The position numbers were made by a program, and so were the translations under genes. Below the pieces are notes generated by a model that was given only the letters and a program-made list of their open reading frames with translations, made no database searches and was not told where the DNA came from. Positions 33,768 to 45,368 of a stretch of DNA of 64,000 bases are shown piece by piece. Numbering within the stretch: the stretch's first letter is position 1; each line of letters opens with the position of its first letter. Origin of the DNA: Pollenia angustigena (taxonomy: Eukaryota; Arthropoda; Insecta; Diptera; Polleniidae); assembly GCA_930367215.1 (NCBI GenBank), contig OV884056.1:49662308-49726307 (forward strand), written 5' to 3'.

Positions 33768-35623
33768 CAATTCAAATACATATACAATAACTATTGTGAA
33801 CAGATGATTTTCGAACCACACAAACATTTTTTGAACTTAAAAAATTAATATTTAATTCCCAAAAACACAAAGTTTCCACAACAACTAAAAAGCTTAAAAG
33901 TATTAAATAAATTCTCTTTAATGGAATTTTAAGAGGATAATTTCAAACGTACATTTCATTCTCAAAAAAAACCCCTTGTTCAACAATTGTCCAGGTACAC
34001 TTTTAATATCAAGTATGTACTCGTATGTACAACAAATGGCTCTTCAGCCTTAAAATGACAAAAATATGTTTTCGTAACATCACAACAATAAATTTTAATC
34101 AAAAGTTTTAAGTCAACTCCTGCAGCCAGTCAGCCAGCCAGCCCGTAAACCAACCAAATCCATATATTTGCCCTTGCTAAATGTCAACGTGTGGGTATAA
34201 AATGTTTATGACATAAAAGTAACAATGACATGTGCGTTTGATTTTCATTTGGAAATTTAAACAAAAGCGAGTAGACAAACGACTTAAAACAAAAGCGAAC
34301 AACGAGTCAGTGAGTACCTGTAACATAAACGCAGCAATAACAACAACAACAGCAACAAAAAATAATGTCACGTTTTATAATTGATGCCTTCTTCGCATTG
34401 CGTTGCTAAGGTTGCATGAACGCAAGCTGCCAGGCAGAGGAGGCATTCAGTCATGTATGGGATGCATCATGCACATGACTACAGCAACAGTAATCAAATC
34501 TTCTTATGAACAAAAAAAAAAAACACATACCAATATAATCGTAGCAACATAAAATTGAGGTTGCAAGCGACGAAAATATTTGAGAGACATAAAAGCAGCA
34601 CGAGAGGATTAAAATAAATAAACAAAAAAAAAAAAAAAACTCAGCATGTTGTTATTATTCCTTTTAATTTTTTACTACTCCTTTTAATACTATTTACAAT
34701 TGAATTGTTGTTGCTCTGCACAAATTTGTTGCATGTTTGGGAGACAAAATTCTAAAAACATGCTTGTAGTGTACAATAATAGTATCTAGATACTCGTTCT
34801 TGTAGTTGCAGGAATAATTTACTTTTAAATAAGTATAAAAAGTCGGGTTTTTATGATCTTCTTTTATTTGTAATTTTACTTATTGTTGTTGTTAAATTTA
34901 ACGGCCGTTGTTATTGTAGGATTTTTATAGACCATTCTTTAGATTTTTTTTTAGGAACTGACAGCAACAGCAGCCGCACCAACAAATTCAGTAACGTAGA
35001 AAGAAACAAGAACAAGTTAAAAAATATTCATACAATTAAAGTTTTACTGACAAACAGAAAATTAAAGCAAAAACAAAAAGAAATTGAAATTGAAAAAAGA
35101 TATTTTTGGAAAGATTAGACAGCTTGTACTTGTACTAAAACGTCACAGTCCTTCAGACATCCATCCCTCTTGAAATTATTATAAAGGAGGTGGTTTGTGA
35201 ATTTCTATGTGAGTGTGTGTGTGTCTTTCAGTGTGCATCTTTACAACAACAATAAAATTGATGACTGAACATAAAAAAATTGTGGTTGCTGCATGAAACT
35301 CCAAAAAAAAGGAAAACGAAGCAGCGTGTATTTTTTAATAGGATTTTTCGTTTGAGAATTTCATGATGTTTCAAGTAGAAAAAAATTATTGTTTTTTTTT
35401 TATTTATTTTATTTTTATAGCAGAATAAAAATAAACCTTGCTTGCGATTTTCCATTTTAATGTAGTTTTTGTATCTTGAAAATATTTATTACTCTTCTAG
35501 GTTGTTAATTAATTTTATAGTTCAACTATATAAAAAGCAATTAAGAACAATTCATAAGTTTTTTTTCCCGACGACAGTAGAGGCATAAAACCCTCAATGT
35601 TAATTAAGTAGGGCAATATAGAA
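33768..35623. other. AT-rich DNA with CAA and A tracts, no gene seen
   Basis: Contains CAACAACAACAGCAAC near 34340, poly-A runs and a CAGCCAGTCAGCCAGCCAGC patch at about 34120. No inverted ends or coding motif were recognised. Confidence 0.45.
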
Positions 35624-35977
35624 ACACACACCACAATAGCGGAGAGTTTATTATGCATTAATGCTGATGTGTTTAGCACTAAGAAATTCCTTTTAGTGTA
35701 CCGAATATATCGATCGATTTAGAATCATTTTATTTGGGTCACATAACGCGTAATGAAATATATAGAATTCCCCAAGCCATTTAACAGGCTAAAATTGTAT
35801 ACACACGCCACAATAGTGGAGAGTTTATTATGCATTTGTGCTGATGTGTTTAGTGGTAAGAAATGCATTTTAGTGTACCGAATATACCGATCAACTTAGA
35901 ATCATTTTATTTGGGTCACATAATGCGAAATGGAATATAGAGAATTACCCAAAGCCATTTAACAGGCTAAAATTGTA
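35624..35977. repeat. Two tandem 177-bp units
   Basis: CCACAATAG occurs at 35631 and 35808, each followed by GGAGAGTTTATTATGCATT, GCTGATGTGTTTAG, TTTTAGTGTACCGAATATA, TTATTTGGGTCACATAA and CATTTAACAGGCTAAAATTG. The unit is related to the start of the repeat at 30585-31180. Non-coding. Confidence 0.9.
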
Positions 35978-36294
35978 GGAAGACGGCCGAGGGGAAGGAA
36001 AGAAATATCATTGTTAAACAACATTTAAGAAAGGACAGGTCACCAAAACGACATAAGTCTTCTAAGGGCAGTCTAAAACAGACAACTCTCTATAATTGAA
36101 TGTAAATTATTATAATTGTAATTATAATTGTATGATTACTTAAGCCCGAATACGGATTGGCTAATAAAGAAGAAGAGATGAGGTCTGGTTGAAATAAAAG
36201 CTCAATTAAGTTGATTTTTTGTATATGAAAAATATTCTAGCCGAATTTCATCATCCTAAGTTGTTTTGTAAGACCACAATCGTGCTGAATTCCG

Positions 36295-36510
36295 ACACAA
36301 AAAAAATTAAAAATTTTATTCAATTGAAAAATTTGTGATACTAATTAAAAAATTAATTAAATTTGCATCAAGAAACAAATCAATATTATCAATTTAACAT
36401 TTTTTGATATTAACAACATTTTTAGCAGCAATGTTGTTGATTTAAGTAACATTTTAATTAAATTTTTAATTAAAACTGATTTTATTTTTGATTAAAAATT
36501 TAATTGAAAA
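36295..36510 (-). mobile_element. MITE S (copy 2, inverted)
   Basis: It carries AATTTGTGATACTAATTAAA, AAACTGATTTTATTTTTGAT and TTAAAAATTTAATTG, the reverse order and orientation of copy 1 at 27828. Terminal CACAGAAAAA is decayed to ACACAAAAAAAATT. Confidence 0.68.
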
Positions 36511-36581
36511 AAAATTGGCAAGAGCATGTGTAACTTCGGAAAGTCCTGTGAAATAGTGGACCGCTTTAGTTTATTTTGAAT

Positions 36582-37238
36582 CAGTATTCGAAAATAAATA
36601 CTAAATATCGCTGCTTAGTGTTCCGTTCTGTAAATTTGTGAAAAACACAAACGCTGATAGTGTATGTGTTTCAAATCGTTAAAAAAATGACGTTTCCCGG
36701 TTTATCATCTTTCGAACACAAAAATAATACAGTTCTTATTCAAATCAACAAAAAGATGAGAAAATTTAATTCCGTTCGGTTTTTTTTAAACCACAGCCAC
36801 AAACTTCATTGTGATCGGTTCAGCTCATTAATGCTCTACCCTTTTGCTTGGTAAAAAAATATTTTTTACAAAAACAAAATACACATACGAAAAACAAACA
36901 AAAGGCCAGCAAAATAATTTTACACAAACAAAACATACAAATACAAGCTGTTCTTGCTGCGATCGTTGCTAAAATTTTTTGTTTCTGCATTTCTTTATCA
37001 ATGTTAAAAAAGGAACATTATAGAACATAAAAAAATAATGTTTGCCTACAGTATAACTACAGTTTTTCTGTTTATTTAACAAAGAACAGAACACTATATA
37101 AAGTTCCGCTCTTTCTTGAAAATAGTTACGAACGGTATTAAGGGTTATGTTCGTCTAAACAGGCACTAAAAAAATAGCTAGGGTTCCTGGGTGTGAAAGC
37201 CGAACGCTAAATATTGTTCTGTTTATTTTCGAACACTG
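36582..37238. mobile_element. Non-autonomous hAT element, 657 bp
   Basis: The left end CAGTATTCGAAAATAAA and the inverted right end CAGTGTTCGAAAATAAA differ at one base. Flanks are TTTTGAAT (36574-36581) and TTTTTAAT (37239-37246), 7 of 8 matching. GTTCCGTTCNG and TTCGAACAC-like words recur inside. The short frames at 36660-37030 are not recognised proteins. Confidence 0.82.
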
Positions 37239-37274
37239 TTTTTAATGCAGATAATACTTTCTACACCGAAAATA

Positions 37275-37604
37275 CCCTGCAAATAATAGGACCAGTCCAA
37301 ACACGCGTGTAAAGAGTAGCCCACAAGGGACCAGGACTAGTCCAAAAGTAACCCAAACGTATGGAAAAACATGGTCTATTTAACATAACGATGTCCTAGG
37401 GGAGGACCATATAACCCACCTTTGGACTACTTAGTTTTGAAGTCGTTTAAAAACCAAAGCACATCGTTAAAAAACGAAGACATGTCGTCTCACTAAAAAC
37501 ACTTTTTTACAATGACATGGTCCATGCTTGCATTACATCGGACCAGTCCATGGAGTAGTCCATTTTATCAAAATGGATCAGGTGGTCCAATTTTATTTGC
37601 AGGG
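37275..37604 (-). mobile_element. 330-bp MITE with CCCTGCAAATAA ends (copy 2, inverted)
   Basis: It starts CCCTGCAAATAATAGGACCA and ends TGGTCCAATTTTATTTGCAGGG. It shares AACACGCGTGTAAAGAGTA, GGACTAGTCC and ATGACATGGTC with copy 1 at 30211-30584 on the opposite strand. A TA lies on both sides. It sits 36 bases from the hAT at 36582. Confidence 0.83.
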
Positions 37605-37869
37605 TATCTAAGCAAAATATTGCCTTATTAGCTTACAGGGTGTTTACTCTATTTGGGCAAATATTTAGTATTTGTCTAAAATTGGTCTATTTACGAATCG
37701 TTATTTAAGTTCACTTATAAAGTTCATAAATTTGAAAAAGACTTTAAAAATAAGTTTTGTGGGTAAAGATTTTAGACAACTGTGGGTGGTTTTTTACTAC
37801 TCATATTTTAGCCATTTATCTTGCCAATTTTCAATAGCAAAATGATTGGATTGGAGCATAATTGGGGTT
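37605..37869. other. Spacer, no feature
   Basis: AT-rich sequence between a MITE and the retroelement fragment. The exact 5' border of the retroelement could not be placed, so part of this may belong to it. Confidence 0.35.
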
Positions 37870-38733
37870 CTTGGAAAACCCATATTTACAATAGCACAGA
37901 CAGATGTTCACAAGACTATCTACGCACAGGATCTTCGATTGATTTCGAATTAATATTTACGACAGCAAGGCTGCCATTGCAGCTCTTGCTGGTTTCCTTA
38001 CGACATCTATGTTGACAGTGGAATGCCGGATGTCTCTGAATGAGATCGCGAAACATTCCAGTGTAACGCTGACATGGGTACCAGGGCACAGTGGGAGCCT
38101 GGGTAACCATACTGCGGACAATATGGCCAAACGGGGCTGTCTCTTGGACATGTTCGTCGACGGCCTGATTGGCACTTCAATGGCCCACTGCAGGACTCTC
38201 ATCAGACGGGAGTCGTACAGAAGGGCTCAGGGGAGATGGCAGGGGGAGCATACCTGCTTGATGACCAGGACTCTATGACCTGGCTATGACGCGGCGAGAA
38301 CGCGCGTACTACTCGGTCTCGGCAGGGACCGTATGAGGACAGTGATATCGGTCATCACGGGTCACTGGGTGATAGGGACTCATGCTAGGAGGATGGGTCT
38401 TGCGTATAATGACTACTGTAGGAGTTGTCATGATGAGGAGGAGGAGGAGACGGTGTTTCACTTTCTCTGCCAATGCCCTGGTCTGGGGGCATTAGGTTTA
38501 GGCATTTTGGGAGACCGGAATTGCCATGTCTGGACGATTTGTCCAATGTGGGACTGAAATCGATCTCATTGTTCTGCAGGGAATCGGGTTGGTTCGAGAT
38601 TGCAGTGACCTCTGGGGAATAGTCTGGTGAATACTGGCTGCCTCTTGTCACTGGCTAGGGGTATCACAAAGGGACCGCTATAAGGACCCAAGTGAGTCGT
38701 CGTCGTGACGGCTACCCATTTAACCTAACCTAG
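37870..38733 (+). pseudogene. 5'-truncated non-LTR retrotransposon: RNase H and zinc-knuckle end
   Basis: The frame around 37945-38275 shows the RNase H D-S-K-A-A motif, then VTLTWVPGHSGSLGNHTAD, which contains the catalytic H and D region. A separate frame at 38333-38557 carries a terminal cysteine-histidine knuckle (CRSC, acidic run, HFLCQC), so a frameshift or stop separates them near 38275. Reverse transcriptase and endonuclease are absent. The 3' non-coding tail (about 38640-38733) ends in TTTAACCTAACCTAG, and the same tail is found inverted at 53908-54014. RNase H plus this ending suggests an R1/LOA/Jockey-group element. Confidence 0.82.
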
Positions 38734-40460
38734 CACTAAAAGTGCTTAACCGGTAAGCCTGTATTTAACATATCGCCCCTTTATTGCAACATAGTCATAT
38801 CTCAAAAAAATCAAACTTGGCTAAATGCGATTAAAGTTTTCAAAATGCACCTTTCTATACAGATTTAATAATTTATATTTTGCTCTTACTTTAGTTTAAG
38901 ATATAATACAGATTTTTTTTTTAGAGATTTTCGACTATGTTGCACTAAAGTAGCGAGTTTCTACGATTTTTGTTAAGTTTTTAATGGATAATTTTAACTG
39001 GAACCCTTTCAAAATTGTTCAGCTTTTCAAATATCGTTAAACGTGTTCAGTATAAAAATGTTGCTTTTCTAACTAAACCTAAACTTGAAATTGTTTTCAA
39101 TTCGTTAAGTTCGGAAAATGGATGTATTTGTTAACATTTTTTTAAAGGATTCTTTTTTTTTTTTTGCTTTTTCTACTGCTGCGAAATTTTTTTTCTATTG
39201 AAAAACACGTTTCCATTTAATAATAAAAAACAGACAAACAAGAAAAAGAACCAGTATCAGTAATTTTTGTTTTCAAAAAAAAAAAAAAAAAAAAAAAAAA
39301 TTGTATTAATTCCTAAAAGTTTCACTTAAAAAGAGAATGTAAGTGGGTATTGTATTTGTATGTGTGTGTTCTTGTATCCTCCCTGCCCAAAAGCGAAATT
39401 ACAAAAAAATCATACAATACAACTTTTAAATTATTCGTCAAAATACATGTACAACAAAAAAAAAGGACTGGCGACCAAACAAAAACAACTCAACTGTTGT
39501 CGACAATAAAAATCTTTTGTTTTAGGATTTAAAAAAAAAATTATTTTTTTAATTCTTAAGGACAGACAGGCAGATGATGATGATGGTTGGGCTAACCAAA
39601 ATTTTAGGCACATGGCAGGACGGTAGTTTAAATTGAAATATGTAAATGCCAGAGATTTATTTCATGATGCTGATGATGATTTAAGAAAAAAAAGAAGAAA
39701 AAAACAATAATAAACCGGGCTACTTGGTTGTCTTAACTGGCTGCTTTTTTTAGTGGCAGATTAATGGCCTGATTAAAAAGTTGTTTAGTTGAATGTTCAG
39801 TTTAGACAGGCGACCTAAGTTGTTTTGTAGAATTATTGATTGTAGCGAATTTATGACTAGAAGGGTTAGAGAAGTTGCAGTAGGTTCCTTTGTAGCAGGG
39901 TTCCAGCTACAAAAAAGTTTTTTAAGTAAAAATGGATTTTTTAAGAAAGAAAAAAATGGCTATTTTAAAAACAGTATCTTCGTTATAAAAGAGTACTTTT
40001 TGACAGAAGAGTTAAAATTTTGCCTAAAAGACACTATTTCTTTTTTTATTAAAACTCTTATTTTATTAAAACTCTTTTTTTTAATATACAACGCCTTTTT
40101 TAACAAAAAAAATAGCTTTTTAATATTTATAACAATATTAAATTTTCACGTACTTTTTCTTCGAAAAACTTATTTTTTATGAGTTTAAGAAAAAGTAATT
40201 CGCAAAAAATATAAACATACATATTTATGCACGTACAGTGTAACCTCGGTGAACGCAACCAATAGAAATTTTGGGCTGTTGCGATAACTGAGTTGTTATG
40301 CAAACAAGTCACAAATTCTTTTATTTTTCTATTAAAAAGCTTATTTTAAACCATTCAAGAATTTTATAAAAAAAAATTTATTTGATTGAAATAAAGAATA
40401 AAAGTAGAAAAACAAAATATACATTTAATAAAAAATTAATAAAATTGACATTCAAATCGA
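38734..40460. other. AT-rich DNA with a long poly-A run, no gene seen
   Basis: A pure A run covers about 39276-39300. The frame at 39793-40182 is phenylalanine- and lysine-rich because of TTT/AAA content. No inverted ends or protein motifs were found. Confidence 0.45.
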
Positions 40461-40713
40461 CCCATAACCGCGAAAATAATGTAAGCGACAAAAATCAAAT
40501 TTTAAAGGAGAGAGCTTTTTTATTTTATTTCATATTAATTTTGTATGAAATTTGTCGCTTACAATAAAATTGTTTTTGCTATAAAATCGTAACGGTACCT
40601 TTTGTGACCATGACATTTTAGGAGATGATGCCAGTGTTGCCAATAAAGTCATTTATTAAAAAAAAAACGAAAATTGAAAATCATGTCGCTTACGTTATTT
40701 TCGCGGTTAGGGC
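40461..40713. mobile_element. 253-bp MITE with TAACCGCGAAAATAA ends (copy 1)
   Basis: The left end CCCATAACCGCGAAAATAAT and inverted right end CCCTAACCGCGAAAATAAC both continue into GTAAGCGACA. The inside has TTGTATGAAATTTGTCGCTT, ATCGTAACGGTACCTT and CCAATAAAGTCATTTATTAA, all shared with 57663-57915. Non-coding. Confidence 0.9.
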
Positions 40714-41385
40714 TCGAAATGTATGTTAATTTGCACTGATGGTTGTTATCTTGTTAAAGATTCATGTTTTTAAGGGAAAAAGTCTGAAATTTTCGACTGA
40801 GTTTTTGTGCTTGTCATATTTTTTGGAATTGCAATTTTACGAATCTTTTGCAATACCATTTTATCCTCAAAAGAACAGGTATTCCCCACTGCCCATTGCA
40901 GAACCACTAATAAACAAAGAAGTTTCTAAACTAAATTGATTAAAACTAGAAGTACATAATACGCACAAAATATTTGTCATTCTTAGAATAACGGTAAATC
41001 AAAAGTACTATTACACTTAAGCATTAGATTTTACATCCACGCGCTTTAGTTTTGAATTAATTTATCAAAAACCAAACTAAAGAAAAACAAACAAAAAAAG
41101 TCTTACTTGTTTTGCTTTTGCAAAGTTGCGTTAATTGAGGCATTGTTTTTTGAAAAGTTGTGTTTACAGAGTCACCAATGTTACGAGTGGTTGCGCATAT
41201 CGAGGGTTGCGGGTTAAGGAAACTTAACGATTTTAAGAGCAACCATGTATTTTTAAGGAAAACGTAAATAATAAAGAAGTTCTAGTTCCAACAAAAAATT
41301 ATTTTCCCAACAAAAACTTCTTTTTCAAAAAAAGGTGATTTTTTGGACAAGAGTACTTCATTGGAAGAGAAGTACTTTTTTGAAT
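40714..41385. other. AT-rich DNA, no gene seen
   Basis: Chance frames only. The right part grades into the minisatellite that follows. Confidence 0.4.
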
Positions 41386-41716
41386 AAAAGGTGCTTTTTT
41401 GAATAAAAGGTACTTTATTGAATATTGGCACTTTTTTGAATAAAAGGTACTTTTTTAAATAAAAGGTTCTTTTTAAATAAAAGGTAATTTTTTAAATAAA
41501 AGGTACTTTTTTTAATAAAAGGTACGTTTTTAATAAAAGGTACTTTTTTAAATAAAAGGTACTTTTTTGAATAAAAGGTACTTTTTTGAATAAAAGGTAT
41601 TTTTTGAATAAAAGGTAATTTCTTGAATAAAAGGTAAGTTTTTAAATAAAAGGTACTTTTTTGAATAAAAGGTACTTTTTTGAATTAAAGGTAATTTTTT
41701 GAATAAAAGGTAGTTT
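41386..41716. repeat. Minisatellite of TTTTTTGAATAAAAGGTAC (~19 bp)
   Basis: About 17 imperfect units of TTTTTGAATAAAAGGTAC follow one another, with units of 16-20 bases and T-run length variation. Units ending in GGTAC, GGTAA and GGTTC alternate, which shows turnover by slippage or unequal exchange. Confidence 0.93.
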
Positions 41717-42254
41717 TGTGCAAAAAAAAAAATTTCAAAGAAGATATATATGGGTGATTCTAATTTTAAATGCTTTTGTCGTGTCCGTTTAAAGTATTGT
41801 AAAATATTTCTTCACTTAAATTTGAAAATAAAATCCGCTTTACCGTGATTATAAATCGTATAAGCAATTGAACATAAGTTCTTTTAGTGTAAGATTTATA
41901 ACAGCTTTTTTTTATTATTTGTTGTTTTCCGCAGTTCTGTGTCTTAAGCGTTCTTCTTCTTTTAGTATGCGTCATTGTTTGTATTCTAAAGAATGTATTG
42001 AGTGTTATCTAAAATTTTTTAAATTAATTAAAAATTGTTATTGTATAACTTAGGATTTTATGGTGAAACGCATCGAAGATAATACATCTCAATTGTTATA
42101 AATTCAACATAAAGTTTTTATTGTGAGAAAATACGAACTTCGTATACAAATGTATTATGCGTTACACTGACAAAATTTTTATTTAATATTTGTCTGTTAA
42201 AGTTAGCCCTAGCAGAAAGCCAGTAACGATATATTTTTAATCAAAGTTTTTCGT
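41717..42254. other. AT-rich DNA, no gene seen
   Basis: Spacer between the minisatellite and the retrotransposon 3' end. The overlapping frames at 41766-42053 have no recognisable domain. Confidence 0.4.
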
Positions 42255-42346
42255 GGAATTCAAAAAATTAAAATTATAATAATTAATAAAGTAAAGGAGT
42301 ACTAGCAACTGAGGCTCTCGACTCTATGTTGGTATGTATATACATT

Positions 42347-43117
42347 TTAAATAAGGTTTTGTAAACCATTTGTTGTTACAAATTTGTATATTAATTTAAT
42401 ATTTTTATCAAACGTGTGTCTAAGGAGACCAGTTGGTGTATTCATTCCGAAAATGCGGGTTCTGGATGAATTGTATGTAGGGCATTCGTCAAGAATATGG
42501 GCCATGTTGAGGTGTGTGTTACAGGTGGAACATACTGGAGCTTGAGTTCTTTCGAAAATATGTTGATGGGGAATTTTGCAATGACTAATTCTAAGGCGTA
42601 CAAATAAAATAGTTTCATTTCTGGAGCAGTTTTTGGGATATAATGGTTTGTCTCCCGTTGGGTTGATGTGTTTATAATTGTGCTGGTACTCGGACCATTT
42701 TTGTGCCTTTGTGGACGTCAAAAATGTATTGATGATATTAAAGATATCCCGGGTTTCCATAGTCGAGTATTTAATCAAAGGTCGCAGTTTAGCTTCTTCG
42801 GCGGCAGAGTCAGCGTGTTCGTTTCCTATAATGCCAACATGGGAAGGTATCCACATAAATTTGATGTTATTTAAATTTTGGTTGCAGATATTTCTTATTT
42901 GGTTGATTATCGGTGATTCGTACCAAGAGTTTTTGACGGCAAGAATTGCTGAGAGACTGTCGGAGCAGATTATAAACTTGAAACTATTTTTTGTCGCGTA
43001 TTGTGCTGCAACTAGGATGGCCAATGCCTCAGCTGTAAAATTGGAGCAATAATCGTCGATGAAACCGGTGTTTTTGAGGCTGCCCTCGTGGGTTACAACA
43101 GCAAAGGTAGTGTAGTT
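42347..43117 (-). pseudogene. RNase H and C-terminal zinc knuckle of the same polyprotein
   Basis: In the same frame as the reverse transcriptase and separated from it only by one TAA. Seen in order are the AEALAI glutamate, SDSLSA with its aspartate, and SHVGIIGNEHADSAA with the histidine and aspartate of the active site. A CSTC...H...C knuckle lies near 42500, and a normal stop is at 42347. A single base change separates this from a full RT-RNase H frame. The ATG at 43024 is internal and not a natural start. Confidence 0.88.
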
Positions 43118-44590
43118 TGTTTATTTGGATCCATCAGTGTAGAGAAAATTCCAGCTATTTGCAGAAAAACTCTCGGTGATAGCTTTAAACATGGCTCTGT
43201 ATATGTAGGAGGAGGAAGTGGCCTTAGGCAAGTCCGCCAAGGATAAAATAAATGAATGTTCATTTGTCAGCCAAGGTGGATCTTCATAATGGGTCATTAG
43301 TGAAGGACTAAGCTGTAAGTTTAGTTTTTTTGAGAAATCTATGCACCGTCGGATGGAAGATTGAAGTCTAGGTATTCTAGTTCTATTTATAGTTTTTTTA
43401 AACTCTTCAAATAACATTTTATTCCGGCAATTGAAAAGTTTGGGAATAAGTTTCCACGTTAGATAGCTAGTTCGATCGATGATAGAAGGCATACCAGCTT
43501 CTGCCAAAAGAGTTTTTGTGGGGCTGGTTGGAAAAGCTCCGATGCTTCGACGCACTGCAGCATGGTAAGGTGCTTGTATTAATTTGAGATGCGAGTATGC
43601 GCACCATCCATATATAGGAAGAGCGTAATATAATTTTGAGAGCATAATTGACTGCGTTATGTTTATCATAGTGGAAATATGAATTTTAAAGTTTTTAGAT
43701 GTTAAATATTTTATAATATTTAATCTTGAGTTTAGTGTTTTACGCAGTTGTAGACAGTGTTCCTTAAAAGTAAAGCCTTTGTCGAAAAATATACCAAGGA
43801 TTCGTAAGTTATTAACGCGTCTAATTTTTACGTTACTGTACTCGATGTCAGAGAACGTGCAGTTGTGTTTTTTGCAGATGTGCAGAATATTGCATTCTTC
43901 TATAGAGAGTTTAGCTCCAGACTTTAAACACCATTCATCTATTTTTTTTAAAGTATCTTCGAAGATCTTCTTAACTTTGTTGTTGTCGTTAAGTTTTGTA
44001 AAAATAACTGCATCATCAGCATAAATTGTGTGTTCTATGTGTTTTTGAGCAGATAAGATTTTACTAAATTCGTTAAACGATATAATAAATAAAATCACAG
44101 ACAATGGTGATCCTTGAGGGATGCCGTTGTTTAGTGGTGAAGTTTTAGAAAGACTCCCATTGACTCTAACCTTAAATTTACGGTTGCATAAAAAGTTTTT
44201 GATTGTTAAAAACATGTTTTTTCCTATTTTCCATTCATCTAGTTGCTTCAAAATAATGTGAAAGCCAATTCTATCAAAAGCTTTTTCAAAGTCAGTGGAT
44301 AAGATAGAGACATGGTTTTTGCTCGACAGAGCTTTAGCTATGAAATGTTGGAGGTAAAGAAGGGCATCATCTGTACCTTTCTTTTTCATAAATGCAATTT
44401 GATTAGGTGTTAGAAAATTATTTGATTGAATGAACCACATTAATCTTCTAGCGATAATTTTGTCGAAAATTTTGCTGACACAAGAAAGCAGAGAAATCGG
44501 TATGTATCCAGAAACAGTGTGGTGATCTTTATTAGGCTTTGGGATTGGGATAACAATTGCAGTTTTCCATGCTTGCGGGAAAATATTGGA
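43118..44590 (-). pseudogene. Reverse transcriptase part of non-LTR polyprotein
   Basis: Coding is open from about 44590, upstream of the first ATG at 44440, so the true start is lost. The early part carries the PQAWKTAIVIPIPKPNKD block. Palm motifs follow in order: DFEKAFDRI with the first catalytic aspartate, GIPQGSPLSVILF, and IYADDAVIF with the YADD pair. The thumb region extends to about 43300. The frame reaches the first RNase H motif, YTDGSK, and then meets a TAA at about 43118. Apart from this stop the domain looks intact, which suggests relatively recent death. Confidence 0.88.
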
Positions 44591-44594
44591 TACA

Positions 44595-44800
44595 CAAAAT
44601 TAATTAACAAGCTTTCGTTTAAATGTGCATAATTCCCATTTTATACTATTGATAAACTGTAATTTATTGTTGATTGGATAAGCTATTCCTATGTGCATTT
44701 CACGGGTTGCTTAGGCCAGATCCTCAGGAAACTTCATCTTAAGATTTTAGAAAAACTAAAAATAATATACAGTTTAAACTGTTAAGCGAATAAGAATTAT
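44595..44800 (+). mobile_element. Dispersed MITE M (copy E) at the truncation point
   Basis: Begins AATTAACAAGCTTTCGTTTA, continues TGTGCATAATTCCCATTTTA, GATTGGATAAGCTATTCCTA and TTGCTTAGGCCAGATCCTCA, and ends near AACTGTTAAGCGAATAAGAAT. It abuts the 5' limit of the retrotransposon. No retrotransposon coding is seen beyond it, so it marks the truncation point or an insertion followed by loss. Confidence 0.82.
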
Positions 44801-45027
44801 AAAGCCCAATTTCACAACAACAATAAACATTGAGTTTATCTTTTCTTAAAGTGTATGACTTCTATGTTGTATTTTAATTTTCATGTTTTTTTATTTTAAT
44901 TTTTTAATTAAATTAATTGCTTTGTGAAGAGATAATTATATGTTTCTGCCGATGTTTGTAACACCCCTTAGAATACCGATCGACTTGTAGTCACTTTTTA
45001 AATCGATATAGCGAAGTCAATCCGTTT
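44801..45027. other. Spacer with a dispersed repeat fragment
   Basis: The stretch at about 44935-44985 (GCCGATGTTTGTAACACCCC, TAGAATACCGATCGACTTG) resembles the repeats at 30620 and 35650. Nothing else is recognised. Confidence 0.4.
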
Positions 45028-45141
45028 GGTTTCTCAAAACTACAAGTTACAAATCTACAAGTAAAATACTTTAAAAAAAGGTTTGTTTTTGTTTCAAATA
45101 TATTTTACTTGTAGATTTGCAATTTGTAGTTTTGAGAAACC
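45028..45141. mobile_element. 114-bp hairpin MITE
   Basis: GGTTTCTCAAAACTACAAGT at the left faces its near reverse complement ending TAGTTTTGAGAAACC at the right, with arms of about 40 bases continuing into AAATCTACAAGTAAAATA. The unpaired centre is about 30 bases. Flanks give no clear duplication. Confidence 0.8.
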
Positions 45142-45199
45142 GCGTCCAGCTAGCAATTCCAAAGATTGAAAATTGTGACAAGTACCAAACTTATTGAAT

Positions 45200-45368
45200 G
45201 CCCATATAACGGTTCACAACTCAACTCAGTTTAGTTGTAATTTATGTATTATGGTTTACAACTTTGCTATGTTGCTGTGAACAGAAACATAACAAAAATT
45301 ACAACTGATCACAACCAGTTGTCTTAATTACAACTCAACTGAGTTGAGTTGTGAACCGTAATAGGGGC
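45200..45368. mobile_element. 169-bp MITE with ACGGTTCACAACTCAACTCA arms
   Basis: The left arm GCCCATATAACGGTTCACAA faces the inverse of GCCCCTATTACGGTTCACAA, and both continue CTCAACTNAGTT. The motif AACTCA/TGAGTT recurs, so the arms are themselves partly palindromic. Non-coding. Confidence 0.82.

Larger units (their letters stand above)
42255..44590 (-). mobile_element. 5'-truncated I/Jockey-like non-LTR retrotransposon
   Basis: The minus strand encodes reverse transcriptase followed by RNase H and a zinc knuckle. The 3' non-coding part (42255-42346) has GAGAGCCTCAGTTGCTAGTA followed by AT-rich, TAA-rich sequence. The 56 kb fragment ends with a comparable AAGGCCCTAGTTGCTG block, so the two are likely related. 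The coding sequence stops at about 44590, where a MITE M copy begins. Endonuclease and the first open frame are missing. Confidence 0.88.

Noticed and set aside
39793..40182. 129-codon plus-strand frame
   Set aside because: Low-complexity F/K-rich translation of T- and A-runs, no recognisable feature.
42668..43052. Plus-strand frames over the RNase H region
   Set aside because: Shadows of the minus-strand retrotransposon coding sequence.
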